Shown one piece after another: positions 9,180-17,558 of a stretch of DNA of 64,000 nucleotides. The position numbers were made by a program, and so were the translations under genes. The notes beneath the pieces are model-generated. The model did no database searches. It was not told where the DNA came from and saw nothing but the letters and a program-made list of their open reading frames with translations. Every line of letters begins with the position of its first letter. Position 1 is the first letter of the stretch. The stretch lies in assembly GCF_000411115.1 (NCBI RefSeq), contig NZ_KE150253.1:62001-126000 (forward strand), read 5' to 3'. The DNA is from Capnocytophaga granulosa ATCC 51502. Its GTDB lineage: Bacteria; Bacteroidota; Bacteroidia; Flavobacteriales; Flavobacteriaceae.

Positions 9180-9192
9180 GTTTTTCACTTAT

Positions 9193-10146
9193 TTAGCTTG
9201 CGTATTTCCCTTTCTTGGAGAGTTCCCAAGAGTTGATGATATTCTGCCAGAGGATATAGCAACCTGGCCCTACGGTGGAAAGGGGGTGGAGGTAGGTGGC
9301 GGCAATCCATATGGCAAAGGCGGTGTTCTTCTGTCCTAAGGACTGGCCGGCCTCAATGGTACAGCCAAGATGGCGACCTATCTTCCAACCTACCGCGTAT
9401 TGTAACAGACATAATACCAAGCCCGATAATCCGATAACAGCCAAGAAGCCAAGGCTCGTCTGGGCATTCATGATGTTCTTCAGGGTGGTACCTGTAACAA
9501 TCATCAGCGAACAGCCCCATAGGTAAAAGGACAGATCGGGTATGTGTATAAGCCATTGGTGGTACCTCCTTAGCGGTGGCAGGCTCTTGGTGAGTAAGGC
9601 GAGCAGCATGGGGACGACCAAGACGAGGAAGACCTTGTTGAGTATCAAAAGGAAAGCACTCCAAAAGGTGATGCCCGAAGCTGGCTCTATCAGTGGAAAG
9701 CAGATAGGAATCAGTAGTACACACACCAGGTTGGAGAGGAAGGTGTAGGTAGTCATCTGTTCGAGATTGCCGCCTAGCTTGAGCGTTACTACCGCAGCGG
9801 CTGCCGCACAAGGGCTGATGGCACAGACCAATACACTCTCCGAGAGGATTAGTGCATCCCCCGTGAGTCTCAGCAGCAGGATCATTCCCATGAGTAAACC
9901 TACAAAAAGTATTTGGAAGGCACTTGTCCAAATATGCCATCTGACCACTGCGATTTTTTTGAAATCTACCTTACAGAAAGTAACATAGAGAATCAGGAAC
10001 ATGAACAGCGGTAGTATGGCATCAAAAATAGGTGCCAACTGCTGGGAAAGCCCTTCCAAGGCTTCCACATAATAAAAGATGAGATATACAACAGCTCCTA
10101 TCCCCATAGAGACAGGCAGCGTCCATTCTTTGATAAAACGAAGCAA
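9193..10146 (-). CDS. Bile acid:sodium symporter (BASS) family transporter
   Basis: Predicted 317-residue inner-membrane protein with about nine or ten hydrophobic segments. The crossover motif region GQSLGQKNTAFAIWIA near residue 270 and ISPCAAAAAVVTLKLGGN near residue 110 are typical of the BASS/ACR3 fold. The family moves organic anions, including bile acids and 2-keto acids, with sodium; the substrate here cannot be assigned. It stands alone on the minus strand, divergent from guaB, with a heptamer array in the shared upstream region. Confidence 0.82.
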   Translation of the reverse strand: MLRFIKEWTLPVSMGIGAVVYLIFYYVEALEGLSQQLAPIFDAILPLFMFLILYVTFCKVDFKKIAVVRWHIWTSAFQILFVGLLMGMILLLRLTGDALILSESVLVCAISPCAAAAAVVTLKLGGNLEQMTTYTFLSNLVCVLLIPICFPLIEPASGITFWSAFLLILNKVFLVLVVPMLLALLTKSLPPLRRYHQWLIHIPDLSFYLWGCSLMIVTGTTLKNIMNAQTSLGFLAVIGLSGLVLCLLQYAVGWKIGRHLGCTIEAGQSLGQKNTAFAIWIAATYLHPLSTVGPGCYILWQNIINSWELSKKGKYAS

Positions 10147-10375
10147 GATTCTAATGTTTAATGATTAATGATTAATGTTTAATGACTCTTCACTGATTTG
10201 GGGTACAAATGTACGAAATTTTTATCATTAATCATTGCTGGCATTAATCATTAATCATTGTTGGCATTAATCATTGCTGGCATTAATCATTAATCATTGC
10301 TGGCATTAATCATTAATCATTGCTGGCATTAATCATTAATCATTGCTGGCATTAATCATTAAATAAAAGTATTGT
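10147..10375. repeat. ATTAATC heptamer array between the BASS gene and guaB
   Basis: Units ATTAATC/ATTAATG run through most of the region. From 10224 a longer repeat (CATTGCTGGCATTAATCATTAAT and shorter forms) occurs about six times. It sits between two divergent genes. Apart from the guaB promoter region at its right edge, nothing else is recognised. Confidence 0.8.
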
Positions 10376-10405
10376 TAAAAATAAGCGACTTTGCTATTAA
10401 AAATG

Positions 10406-10413
10406 TAACTTTG
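10406..10413 (+). promoter_or_regulatory. Putative -7 box for guaB
   Basis: TAACTTTG fits the Bacteroidota -7 consensus TAnnTTTG and lies 27 bases before the chosen guaB start. No convincing -33 TTTG is found at 19-20 bases, so this is a partial match. Confidence 0.5.
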
Positions 10414-10439
10414 TGTCCTTATTCCAAAATGTATCTTTT

Positions 10440-11918
10440 ATGACTACCAACAACCCCAAAATTATTAGCGAAGGGCTTACTTATGATGATGTGCTCTTGG
10501 TGCCGCATTACTCAGAGGTACTCCCACGGGAGGTTTCTACACAGTCCTATTTTAGTAGGAATATTCCGCTGAATGTGCCCATTGTCTCTGCGGCGATGGA
10601 TACAGTGACCGAATCGGCTATGGCCATAGCAATTGCTCGCGAGGGGGGCATAGGGGTGCTCCACAAGAATATGACCATCGAGGAGCAAGCCCTACAAGTG
10701 AGAAAGGTCAAGCGTGCCGAAAGTGGTATGATCATAGACCCTGTGATACTTTCACTCACCTCTACAGTAGGTGATGCAAAACTCTGCATGAAAGAACATA
10801 GCATAGGGGGTATCCCTATCGTGGATGACGCAGGTATCCTCAAGGGGATTGTTACGAACCGAGATCTGCGTTTTGAGCGTGATAAAAACCGCCCTATTAC
10901 CCAGGTGATGACAGGGGAAAACCTCATTACTGCACCTGAGGGTATCTCCATGAAAGATGCAGAAAAGATATTGGAAAGCCATAAGATAGAGAAACTTCCT
11001 GTAGTGAATAAGGACTACAAACTGGTGGGGCTGATTACCTTCCGCGATATAGCCAACCTACAAAGCAAATCCGTTTCCAACAAAGATAGTATCGGTCGCC
11101 TACGTGTAGCGGCTGCCCTTGGGGTTACCCTCGATGCAGTAGAACGCGCCGAAGCCCTTGTACATGCTGGGGTGGATGCCGTGGTGATTGATACCGCTCA
11201 TGGTCATACCCGTGGGGTGGTGGCTGTGCTTAAGAAAGTCAAAGAACGTTTTCCACAGTTGGATGTGGTAGTGGGTAATATAGCTACCGCAGAGGCTGCC
11301 ATTTACTTAGCTGAGGCAGGAGCCGATGCTGTGAAAGTGGGGATAGGCCCTGGTTCTATTTGTACCACTCGTGTGGTGGCTGGGGTAGGCTATCCACAGC
11401 TCTCGGCAGTGATGCAAGTGGCTGCGGCACTAAAAGAAAACAACTTACAGATACCTGTAATTGCCGACGGGGGTATTCGCTATACAGGGGATATCGTCAA
11501 GGCTATTGCCGCTGGGGCTGACTGTGTGATGCTTGGTTCGCTCTTGGCGGGTATCAAAGAATCCCCAGGGGAGACCATTATCTTTGAAGGTAGGAAGTTC
11601 AAGTCCTACCGTGGTATGGGTTCCGTGGAGGCTATGCAACATGGTAGTAAAGACCGCTATTTCCAAGATGTGGAGGACGATATCAAAAAGCTTGTTCCTG
11701 AAGGAATCGTAGGGCGAGTGCCTTATAAGGGCGAACTACAAGAGAGCATGCACCAGTTTATAGGTGGCTTACGTGCAGGTATGGGCTATTGCGGGGCTAA
11801 GGATATAGCCACACTAAAAGAAATAGGGCGCTTTGTGCGTATCACTGCCAGTGGTATTGCCGAAAGTCACCCACACAATGTAACCATTACTAAAGAAGCA
11901 CCAAACTACTCAAGATAA
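10440..11918 (+). CDS. guaB: Inosine-5'-monophosphate dehydrogenase
   Basis: Predicted 492-residue enzyme oxidising IMP to XMP with NAD+, the rate-limiting step to guanine nucleotides. I start at the ATG at 10440 ([17 protein letters not shown]); a GTG at 10413 would overlap the -7 box. Two CBS domains lie at about residues 95-215. The catalytic Cys is in [20 protein letters not shown], the flap region contains [11 protein letters not shown], and the C-terminus reads [10 protein letters not shown]. It is monocistronic, followed by a hairpin shared with the convergent lipoprotein gene. Confidence 0.96.
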   Translation: MTTNNPKIISEGLTYDDVLLVPHYSEVLPREVSTQSYFSRNIPLNVPIVSAAMDTVTESAMAIAIAREGGIGVLHKNMTIEEQALQVRKVKRAESGMIIDPVILSLTSTVGDAKLCMKEHSIGGIPIVDDAGILKGIVTNRDLRFERDKNRPITQVMTGENLITAPEGISMKDAEKILESHKIEKLPVVNKDYKLVGLITFRDIANLQSKSVSNKDSIGRLRVAAALGVTLDAVERAEALVHAGVDAVVIDTAHGHTRGVVAVLKKVKERFPQLDVVVGNIATAEAAIYLAEAGADAVKVGIGPGSICTTRVVAGVGYPQLSAVMQVAAALKENNLQIPVIADGGIRYTGDIVKAIAAGADCVMLGSLLAGIKESPGETIIFEGRKFKSYRGMGSVEAMQHGSKDRYFQDVEDDIKKLVPEGIVGRVPYKGELQESMHQFIGGLRAGMGYCGAKDIATLKEIGRFVRITASGIAESHPHNVTITKEAPNYSR

Positions 11919-11941
11919 AGAATAGTGACTAATAGAGAGTG

Positions 11942-11978
11942 AAAAGTGAAGAGTGTTTGCTTTTCACTCTTCACTTTT
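11942..11978. terminator. Perfect heptamer hairpin between convergent guaB and lipoprotein gene
   Basis: AAAAGTGAAGAGTG (11942-11955) is perfectly complementary to CACTCTTCACTTTT (11965-11978) with a 9-base loop; a T run follows on the plus strand and an A run on the other side. It is a likely bidirectional terminator. Confidence 0.65.
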
Positions 11979-11992
11979 TGTTATTCACTTAA

Positions 11993-12895
11993 TTAGTATT
12001 TGTATTCAGTAGTTTCTTCAAGTACTCTATTACCACCATTTTCTTCTCTGAGCTTTCTTACAATAGTAGGATAGTCACCATTGTATTCATATTCATAAAA
12101 TCTTTTACTAACCTCAGGATTTCCATTTCTTTCATAGGTGGTTACAATGGTAAGCACATTATTTTTACTATTGTAGTATTCTATGAAATGATCAGGGTTC
12201 AATATCTTAATAAGATTATTCAAAGAAGGGTTGTTCTTGTTGTCATAAGTAAACTCGACGGTTTGCTTAAAAGAAGGGTTGTATGTTTTCTCTTCTTTGA
12301 TTACATTTCCGTTTTCTACAGTGTAGATTGTAGTTTCTACATCTTCATTTACTTTAGATTTGTCGGCTACTACCTCTATATAGGATTTTTCATTTACAGT
12401 GATGCGATTTCCATTGTAAATAAAATCAGACTCTTCGTATCGGATGGCAGGTACATTATTTCCATCTTTGTAGGTTTTAGTAGTCTCTTTTCTAACGATT
12501 TTAGAGAGTTTGCCTCCTTCATAAGCATAAGTGGTTTCTTCGGTCTCATTACCTTCTACGCCTACTCTTTTGATAAGCCTGCTACTCTCATCGTAAGTAT
12601 AGGTTTCTGTACTGCCTGAACCTTCTGCTTTTTCAGGAAGGGTACCGTTGTAGGTAATGATACTCCTTTTAGTGTTTTTGAGGGTACCGTTTTCGTAGTT
12701 TGCATAGCTCCAGCTCACTATTTTACCACCTTCTATTGTGTTAATAGATTTTCTGGTGATTTTTCCATCTTTGTCTTTGTAGGTAACTTCCTTAGGATAA
12801 GTTCCTTCCTTAATATAGGTATCAGGAACGTCATCGTCTTTTTTACAGCTAACAAGTGCTGTGATGGCTACAAGGCCGAGGATTACTTTTTTCAT
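11993..12895 (-). CDS. Surface lipoprotein with YD/RHS-like strand repeats
   Basis: Predicted 300-residue lipoprotein. The signal MKKVILGLVAITALVSC is followed by KKDDDVPD. This fits the acidic lipoprotein export signal (Lys then Asp/Asp/Glu at +2 to +6) described for Capnocytophaga surface lipoproteins, so surface exposure is inferred. The rest is a chain of about ten short beta repeats with the pattern YxYxxGxLxK (TYTYDESSRLIKR, TTYAYEGGKLSKIV, EFTYDNKNN), like YD/RHS repeats. No enzymatic motif is seen. A fragment of similar architecture lies at 34287-34628. Function unknown. Confidence 0.75.
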   Translation of the reverse strand: MKKVILGLVAITALVSCKKDDDVPDTYIKEGTYPKEVTYKDKDGKITRKSINTIEGGKIVSWSYANYENGTLKNTKRSIITYNGTLPEKAEGSGSTETYTYDESSRLIKRVGVEGNETEETTYAYEGGKLSKIVRKETTKTYKDGNNVPAIRYEESDFIYNGNRITVNEKSYIEVVADKSKVNEDVETTIYTVENGNVIKEEKTYNPSFKQTVEFTYDNKNNPSLNNLIKILNPDHFIEYYNSKNNVLTIVTTYERNGNPEVSKRFYEYEYNGDYPTIVRKLREENGGNRVLEETTEYKY

Positions 12896-13048
12896 CTTTA
12901 TTTGGTTTTTGATATTCTTTAATTGTTTGGTGATTGATACGCTTCACTTATTTTGGAGCAAATGTACAATATATTTTTTAAATATCAATAGTTAGAAAAA
13001 TGAAAAGCGAAAAACTTTTTACTCTTCACTTTTCACTTTTCACTTACA

Positions 13049-13693
13049 TTAGAACTTTACTCCAAGTCCCAAAGAGAGTACAGCATTCTTGAAGTTATTA
13101 TCATCGCTGATATGTGCATTCTTTAGAGAGTTGTTGTTAGGGTCAAGGGCATTGGTGAGGGAGTGGGTGTAGCGGGCTTCTACAAAGAAGTGCTGACTGA
13201 GATTGACGCCCAATCCTGCACCTACCCCAAAATCAAAGGCGGCATAGGCGTCCTTGTCCACTTTTTCTGTTACACGTTGGGCACCTCTTGTATAACTCAC
13301 CTCAGGCTTGCCTACCAAGAAACCAAACTGCACCCCTCCTTGTAGGAAGAGTGGACCGAGGTTTACTTTGGCCATTACAGGGATATTAAGGTAATCGAGC
13401 CTAATATCGGCATTATTAATATTAACACTCATACCAAAGCCTTTGAGTTCTCGTTTCCAAGCAACTCCTTGTCGGGAGAAAATAAGCTCTGGTTGTATGG
13501 AAAGCACATTGCTTATAGGCAGTTCTACCAAGCCGCCTATATAGAAACCACTAAGTCCCTCAATGGTAGAAAGGGAGGACGTTTCCCCGCTGAATGTGCT
13601 ATAGTTATACCCTGCTTTGACTCCAAAGTCTTGGCCGCGAACTTGTGAAAGCCCGCATACGGCCATGATGATTAAAAGCACAATTTTTCTCAT
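13049..13693 (-). CDS. PorT-family outer membrane beta-barrel protein (copy 1)
   Basis: Predicted 214-residue outer-membrane barrel. A signal peptide (MRKIVLLIIMAVCGLSQVRGQ) precedes FGVKAGYNYSTFSG, and the chain ends with an outer-membrane strand ending in Phe (VLSLGLGVKF). It belongs to the outer membrane beta-barrel/PorT-like families of Bacteroidota; function is uncharacterised. The last 110 residues or so are identical to those of the neighbour 13816-14445, while the N-terminal halves differ (about 50% identity). This points to gene conversion between tandem copies. Confidence 0.82.
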   Translation of the reverse strand: MRKIVLLIIMAVCGLSQVRGQDFGVKAGYNYSTFSGETSSLSTIEGLSGFYIGGLVELPISNVLSIQPELIFSRQGVAWKRELKGFGMSVNINNADIRLDYLNIPVMAKVNLGPLFLQGGVQFGFLVGKPEVSYTRGAQRVTEKVDKDAYAAFDFGVGAGLGVNLSQHFFVEARYTHSLTNALDPNNNSLKNAHISDDNNFKNAVLSLGLGVKF

Positions 13694-13768
13694 TTTTTTA
13701 GTGTTTTATGGTCAATATTCTATTGATGTAAATGTGTATAAGCACAAGAATTACACCAGTTTTTGTAA

Positions 13769-13801
13769 GAAAAGTGAAGAGTAAAAATCTCTTCACTTTT
13801 C
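13769..13801. terminator. Heptamer hairpin downstream of PorT-like copy 2
   Basis: GAAAAGTGAAGAG (13769-13781) is perfectly complementary to CTCTTCACTTTTC (13789-13801) with a 7-base loop. It sits between the stop codon of the 13816-14445 gene and the start of the next gene on the same strand. Confidence 0.5.
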
Positions 13802-13815
13802 ATTATTCACTTACA

Positions 13816-14445
13816 TTAGAACTTCACGCCAAGTCCTAAAGAGAGTACAGCATTCTTGAAGTTATTATCATCGCTGATATGTGCATTCTTTAGAGAGTTG
13901 TTGTTAGGGTCAAGGGCATTGGTAAGGGAGTGGGTGTAGCGGGCTTCTACAAAGAAGTGCTGACTGAGATTGACGCCCAATCCTGCACCTACTCCAAAAT
14001 CAAAGGCGGCATAGGCGTCCTTGTCCACTTTTTCTGTTACACGTTGGGCACCTCTTGTATAACTCACCTCAGGCTTGCCTACCAAGAAACCAAACTGTAC
14101 GCCTCCTTGTAGGAAGAGCGGGCCGAGATTTACTTTAGCCATTACAGGGATATTGAGGTAGTCTAATTTGAGATCTTTTTTGAACTCACCCAAGATATTT
14201 TTTTGTTCCCAAGCGGCACCTTGTCGGGAGTAAATCACCTCTGGTTGGAGGGAAAGTACATCGCCTAAGGGTAGTTCCAAAAGGGCACCGACATAGAAGC
14301 CACTAAGCCCTTTGAGCGTGTTGTCTTTGGCGACATCACCATTGAAACTACTGTAGTTATACCCTCCTTTGAAACCAAAGTTTTGGGCATTTGCTTGTGT
14401 GAGACCGAAAATGGTCAGGGTAATTAAAAGTGCAATTTTTCTCAT
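13816..14445 (-). CDS. PorT-family outer membrane beta-barrel protein (copy 2)
   Basis: Predicted 209-residue paralogue of 13049-13693 with signal peptide MRKIALLITLTIFGLTQANAQ, then FGFKGGYNYSSFNG. From VMAKVNLGPLFLQGG to the C-terminal GLGVKF the proteins are identical and the DNA nearly so. The N-terminal half differs in loops (QKNILGEFKKDLKLDY here). The tandem arrangement and patchy identity suggest duplication followed by recent conversion of the 3' half. Function unknown; the variable part would correspond to the first extracellular loops. Confidence 0.82.
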   Translation of the reverse strand: MRKIALLITLTIFGLTQANAQNFGFKGGYNYSSFNGDVAKDNTLKGLSGFYVGALLELPLGDVLSLQPEVIYSRQGAAWEQKNILGEFKKDLKLDYLNIPVMAKVNLGPLFLQGGVQFGFLVGKPEVSYTRGAQRVTEKVDKDAYAAFDFGVGAGLGVNLSQHFFVEARYTHSLTNALDPNNNSLKNAHISDDNNFKNAVLSLGLGVKF

Positions 14446-14526
14446 GTTTTTAAGTGTTTTGCAGTCAATATACTATTGATGCTGTTAATTCATTGAGAGT
14501 GTTGCAAAAACTATGCCAAGTCTTTG

Positions 14527-14588
14527 AGTGAAGAGTGAAAAGTGAATAGTGAAAAACATTTTTCACTTTTCATTATTCACTCTTCACT
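14527..14588. terminator. 30-bp heptamer hairpin downstream of the 14591 lipoprotein gene
   Basis: The arm 14527-14556 pairs with 14559-14588 at 27 of 30 positions around a 2-base gap. Both arms are AGTGAAA-type heptamers. It lies immediately after the stop codon of the 14591-15406 gene. Confidence 0.55.
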
Positions 14589-14590
14589 AT

Positions 14591-15406
14591 TTAGAGGTTT
14601 CCTTTAAACTCATTGTTGATAAAGAACAGTAGTTTGTATTGGCCGCCTATTTGGTTTACGCGTATCCAGCTACCGGTGGGGGCGAGGTTGCCTGTTTTGC
14701 CCTCGTAGCGGCCATCGGGGTACTGTATAGACCAATAATTTTCGTCGCTATCTACCTTGTCCAAGGGGAGGAGTTCGCCTATATGCTTTTCACTAAGCTC
14801 AAAAGTAAAGGCGTTGTCCATGTTGTTGGGATCCGAGAGCGATATTACCAAGCGCTGGTTTGCAAGTGTATAGCCTACTCTTGGCTCAATCTTCGCTCCC
14901 TTATAGTATAAGCCAGAGGGGATACGCTCTACGAAGGTGAGCGTCTCATTGCCCTCGGCAGTATGTCCTTTGTAGGTAATGCGGTAGGCGATCACAAAGC
15001 GCTTGCCTGGGCTTACGGCACCTCCTTCTTTGATTTGTAGGTAGCTACCTGCCTCGGCGGTATGGCCTTCCTCTCCATAGATACGCCAAGAGGGTGCTCT
15101 GAACTCCCACGGTTGACCAGGAGGCACGATACCTTTTTCGGGTTGGCTTAGGTCTATTTTTTTGCCCAAGTGAGCCATATCCATTTGTATATACAACTCT
15201 TTTCCCTCTTTGCTGGTGAGGTAGAGTTGCAAGTCACTCCTTGAAAAAGCGCCTGCATCATAGGTAGTCGTGGCAGGGTAGAATGGAGCCTTGTCCAAAC
15301 TAAAACCACGAGGGGGGATCTCAGGTAGCTCAGGTTCCTCTGGGTCTTCTTTGGCGCAGGCACCCACTAAGAGCGCACTTAGCGCGAAAATAATTGTCTT
15401 TTTCAT
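14591..15406 (-). CDS. Hypothetical lipoprotein, probably surface exposed
   Basis: Predicted 271-residue lipoprotein not assigned to a family. The signal MKKTIIFALSALLVGAC is followed by AKEDPEEPE, acidic at +3 to +7, compatible with the Capnocytophaga-type surface export signal. The mature part is beta-rich, with segments such as SRSDLQLYLTSKEGKELYIQ and GLYYKGAKIEPRVGYTLANQ. It ends with a short domain (WIRVNQIGGQYKLLFFINN) typical of binding-type lipoproteins of this phylum. No catalytic motif is seen. It is monocistronic between a heptamer hairpin and a 258-bp repeat element. Confidence 0.65.
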   Translation of the reverse strand: MKKTIIFALSALLVGACAKEDPEEPELPEIPPRGFSLDKAPFYPATTTYDAGAFSRSDLQLYLTSKEGKELYIQMDMAHLGKKIDLSQPEKGIVPPGQPWEFRAPSWRIYGEEGHTAEAGSYLQIKEGGAVSPGKRFVIAYRITYKGHTAEGNETLTFVERIPSGLYYKGAKIEPRVGYTLANQRLVISLSDPNNMDNAFTFELSEKHIGELLPLDKVDSDENYWSIQYPDGRYEGKTGNLAPTGSWIRVNQIGGQYKLLFFINNEFKGNL

Positions 15407-15411
15407 AATGA

Positions 15412-15490
15412 TTAATGATTAATGCCAACAATGATTAATGCCACTAATGATTAATGATTAATGCCACTAATGATGAACATTAATCATTAA
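15412..15490. repeat. TTAATGA/TAATGCC heptamer array
   Basis: Consecutive units such as TAATGAT and TTAATGC, with the ATTAATC complement at its right end, directly abut the left end of the 258-bp inverted-repeat element. Confidence 0.7.
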
Positions 15491-15748
15491 TTTAAGTTTC
15501 GCAAGTCGTTTTTAGGTTGCTATTGAAATTGCAAGTGACTGATAAACAATTATTTGTAGAAACCTCCCCCCAACCCCCCTCCAAAGGGGGAGCTTTAAGG
15601 GCATTGAAATGGTCTAATTTGTTTATTAAATTAGAAAATTTCCCTTCTATAACTTATTGAGCCTCTACTACTTACTAACTCCCCCCTTGAGGGGGGGTAG
15701 GGGGGATGTTTTGAGAATCAGTTGATTACAGAGCTTGCGAAACTTAAA
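15491..15748 (+). repeat. 258-bp element with 15-bp terminal inverted repeats (copy A)
   Basis: The ends TTTAAGTTTCGCAAG (15491-15505) and CTTGCGAAACTTAAA (15734-15748) are perfect inverted repeats. Inside are two C/G-rich hairpins around 15567-15595 and 15680-15706 and an AT-rich middle. There is no ORF of note. Copies occur at 19431-19729 and, inverted, at 56881-57184. MITE-like behaviour is inferred; no transposase is seen. Confidence 0.8.
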
Positions 15749-15765
15749 TCATTAATCATTAATCA

Positions 15766-16788
15766 TTAATTGTTAATCATTGTTTTGAGTTCTCCTACAT
15801 GTATAGTGCGTTTAAGGATTTTACCGTCCTTGTCCAGAAGGATAGCGGTAGGAATCCAGCGAAGGGCATAGGTCTGGGCGGCGTTGGACTTCCATACTCC
15901 TTTGGCTAAGGCCTGTGGCCAGGTGTATTGGTCTTTGCTGATGGTCGCTTGCCAAGCATTGGTATCTTCGTCTAAGGATACGCTGAGGATTTCCAAACCT
16001 TTGTCCTTGTATTCTTTGTATAAGGCAACCAGCTCAGGACTTGCCTTGCGGCAGTCAGGACACCAAGATGCCCAAAAGTCTATCAAGAGTTTTTTGCCAC
16101 GGAAGTCCTTGAGGGACACCTTTTTGCCTTGTGCATCTACTAAGTCTATTTCAGGGGCTTCCGCTCCAGGTTGTATTTTGGCCAACTGGGCTATGGCGGC
16201 ATCTAATTCCTTCAAGTAAGGGTTGTCTTTGAGGGAGGCATCTAAGCCCTTGCGAAGCGCTACCAAGGTATCATAATCGTATTTGTAGGCATTGCGTGCC
16301 AAGAAATAAGCTAAGTGTGGGGAGGTAGGTGCTTCTTTGATTTCTTTGTTTAGGTCTAAGGCATTATTGATAGCCATGCGGTTATAGCGTTCGAAAAGCT
16401 GAGCAGCATCGCTGGAGCGGAGAAACTCAAAATTCCAGTTAGGATTGAGAATCAGCTCTACGGGGGAGTTGTCCAAATATAAGTGAGCACGTGTACCGCT
16501 GCCGTTCAAGCGTAGTGCATAGACCAAGGGTTCCTCTGTTTTTCCCTCAAAGCGGAAATGCCCTTGTGCATCAATAGCAGTTGAATCTACAGGGGTGTAA
16601 GCTCTATCTTTGTATCGGTATAGAAAGATACGTGCCCCTTCAGGATAAACAGGAGTGGTTCCTTCAATCACATAGTGGTCGCCCGCCAAAGCGGCAGTTT
16701 CGGTAGTACTGGCAGCAGTACCTGCTTGCTGTTGGGTGTTCTGACACCCTATAAGCCCTAAGGCTAAAAGACTTATCAATTTCTTCAT
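15766..16788 (-). CDS. TlpA-like thioredoxin-fold lipoprotein with DUF4369 N-terminus
   Basis: Predicted 340-residue lipoprotein. The signal MKKLISLLALGLIGC is followed by QNTQQQAG, with no acidic export signal, so it probably stays on the periplasmic face. Residues 35-110 resemble the DUF4369 beta domain. The C-terminal 140 residues are an AhpC/TSA-TlpA thioredoxin fold with the redox site WASWCPDCRKASPEL near residue 240 and WIPTAILLDKDGKI near the end. The family reduces or isomerises disulfides and supports cytochrome c maturation in the periplasm; the exact substrate is unknown. Confidence 0.88.
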   Translation of the reverse strand: MKKLISLLALGLIGCQNTQQQAGTAASTTETAALAGDHYVIEGTTPVYPEGARIFLYRYKDRAYTPVDSTAIDAQGHFRFEGKTEEPLVYALRLNGSGTRAHLYLDNSPVELILNPNWNFEFLRSSDAAQLFERYNRMAINNALDLNKEIKEAPTSPHLAYFLARNAYKYDYDTLVALRKGLDASLKDNPYLKELDAAIAQLAKIQPGAEAPEIDLVDAQGKKVSLKDFRGKKLLIDFWASWCPDCRKASPELVALYKEYKDKGLEILSVSLDEDTNAWQATISKDQYTWPQALAKGVWKSNAAQTYALRWIPTAILLDKDGKILKRTIHVGELKTMINN

Positions 16789-16888
16789 TACTTGATATTT
16801 TATTTAGCAGCAAAATTAGAAAAAAATGATAATACAGCAATGAATTTTAGTATATTTTTTTATTTTATTGGTCACTAGTCACTAGTCA

Positions 16889-17488
16889 TTAGTCACTAGT
16901 AATCGGATCATCGAATATAGTTTTCGTGTCTATTTCCAAGGCAGGGAAAGTGGTTGAGTGCACCCATTCGCCTTCTACTACAGGGCGGGAAGCACTATAG
17001 AGGCCATCTTTTAGGACATAGATGGTGATGCTTCGCTCTTCGGGGCGGACGATCCAGTATTCAGGTACGCCTGCTTCTTGGTAGAGTTCGTATTTGTCCT
17101 TTAGGTCTCGCTGGGAATTACTGGGAGAGAGAATCTCTATAACCAAGTCAGGCGCCCCTAAGCACCCCCGACTGTCCAATTTCTCAGGATCACAGACTAC
17201 ACAGATATCGGGCTGTAATACTGTGTATATCAGCTCATCAGCCTTCCCCTTCTGAGGCAAACGTACATCAAAGGGAGCAGAGAAGACACTACATTTTTTC
17301 CCTGCAAAAAAAGGATACAATGTAACAAAGAGCCTACCAAAGATACTTTGGTGCAGGGTACTGGGTGCGGGACTCATTTTAAAAATTTTCCCGCGTAGCA
17401 ATTCTATACGCTCAGAAAACTGCCAAAGCAGATAATCGGCATAGGTGTATAACTTGTTTAGATCCAGTTGGTTGATGTTGGTTACCAT
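16889..17488 (-). CDS. Uma2-family (DUF820) putative nuclease
   Basis: Predicted 199-residue protein of the Uma2/DUF820 family with a PD-(D/E)xK-like core. PDICVVCDPEKLD and GAPDLVIEILSPSNSQRDLKDKYELYQEAGVPEYWIV hold the conserved Asp, Glu and Lys residues. No partner gene is visible. The family is abundant in cyanobacteria and scattered in Bacteroidota; its biological role is unresolved. It lies alone on the minus strand between ACTAGTC/ATTAATC heptamer arrays. Confidence 0.82.
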   Translation of the reverse strand: MVTNINQLDLNKLYTYADYLLWQFSERIELLRGKIFKMSPAPSTLHQSIFGRLFVTLYPFFAGKKCSVFSAPFDVRLPQKGKADELIYTVLQPDICVVCDPEKLDSRGCLGAPDLVIEILSPSNSQRDLKDKYELYQEAGVPEYWIVRPEERSITIYVLKDGLYSASRPVVEGEWVHSTTFPALEIDTKTIFDDPITSD

Positions 17489-17558
17489 AAAAGTGAATTA
17501 ATCATTAATCACTAATCACTAGTCATTGGTCATTGGTCATTAGTCATTGGTCATTATT

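Noticed and set aside
9353..9940. 195-residue minus-strand frame overlapping the BASS transporter
   Set aside because: It is a shifted frame of the transporter gene with implausible composition (many Cys, His, Arg) and no helices.
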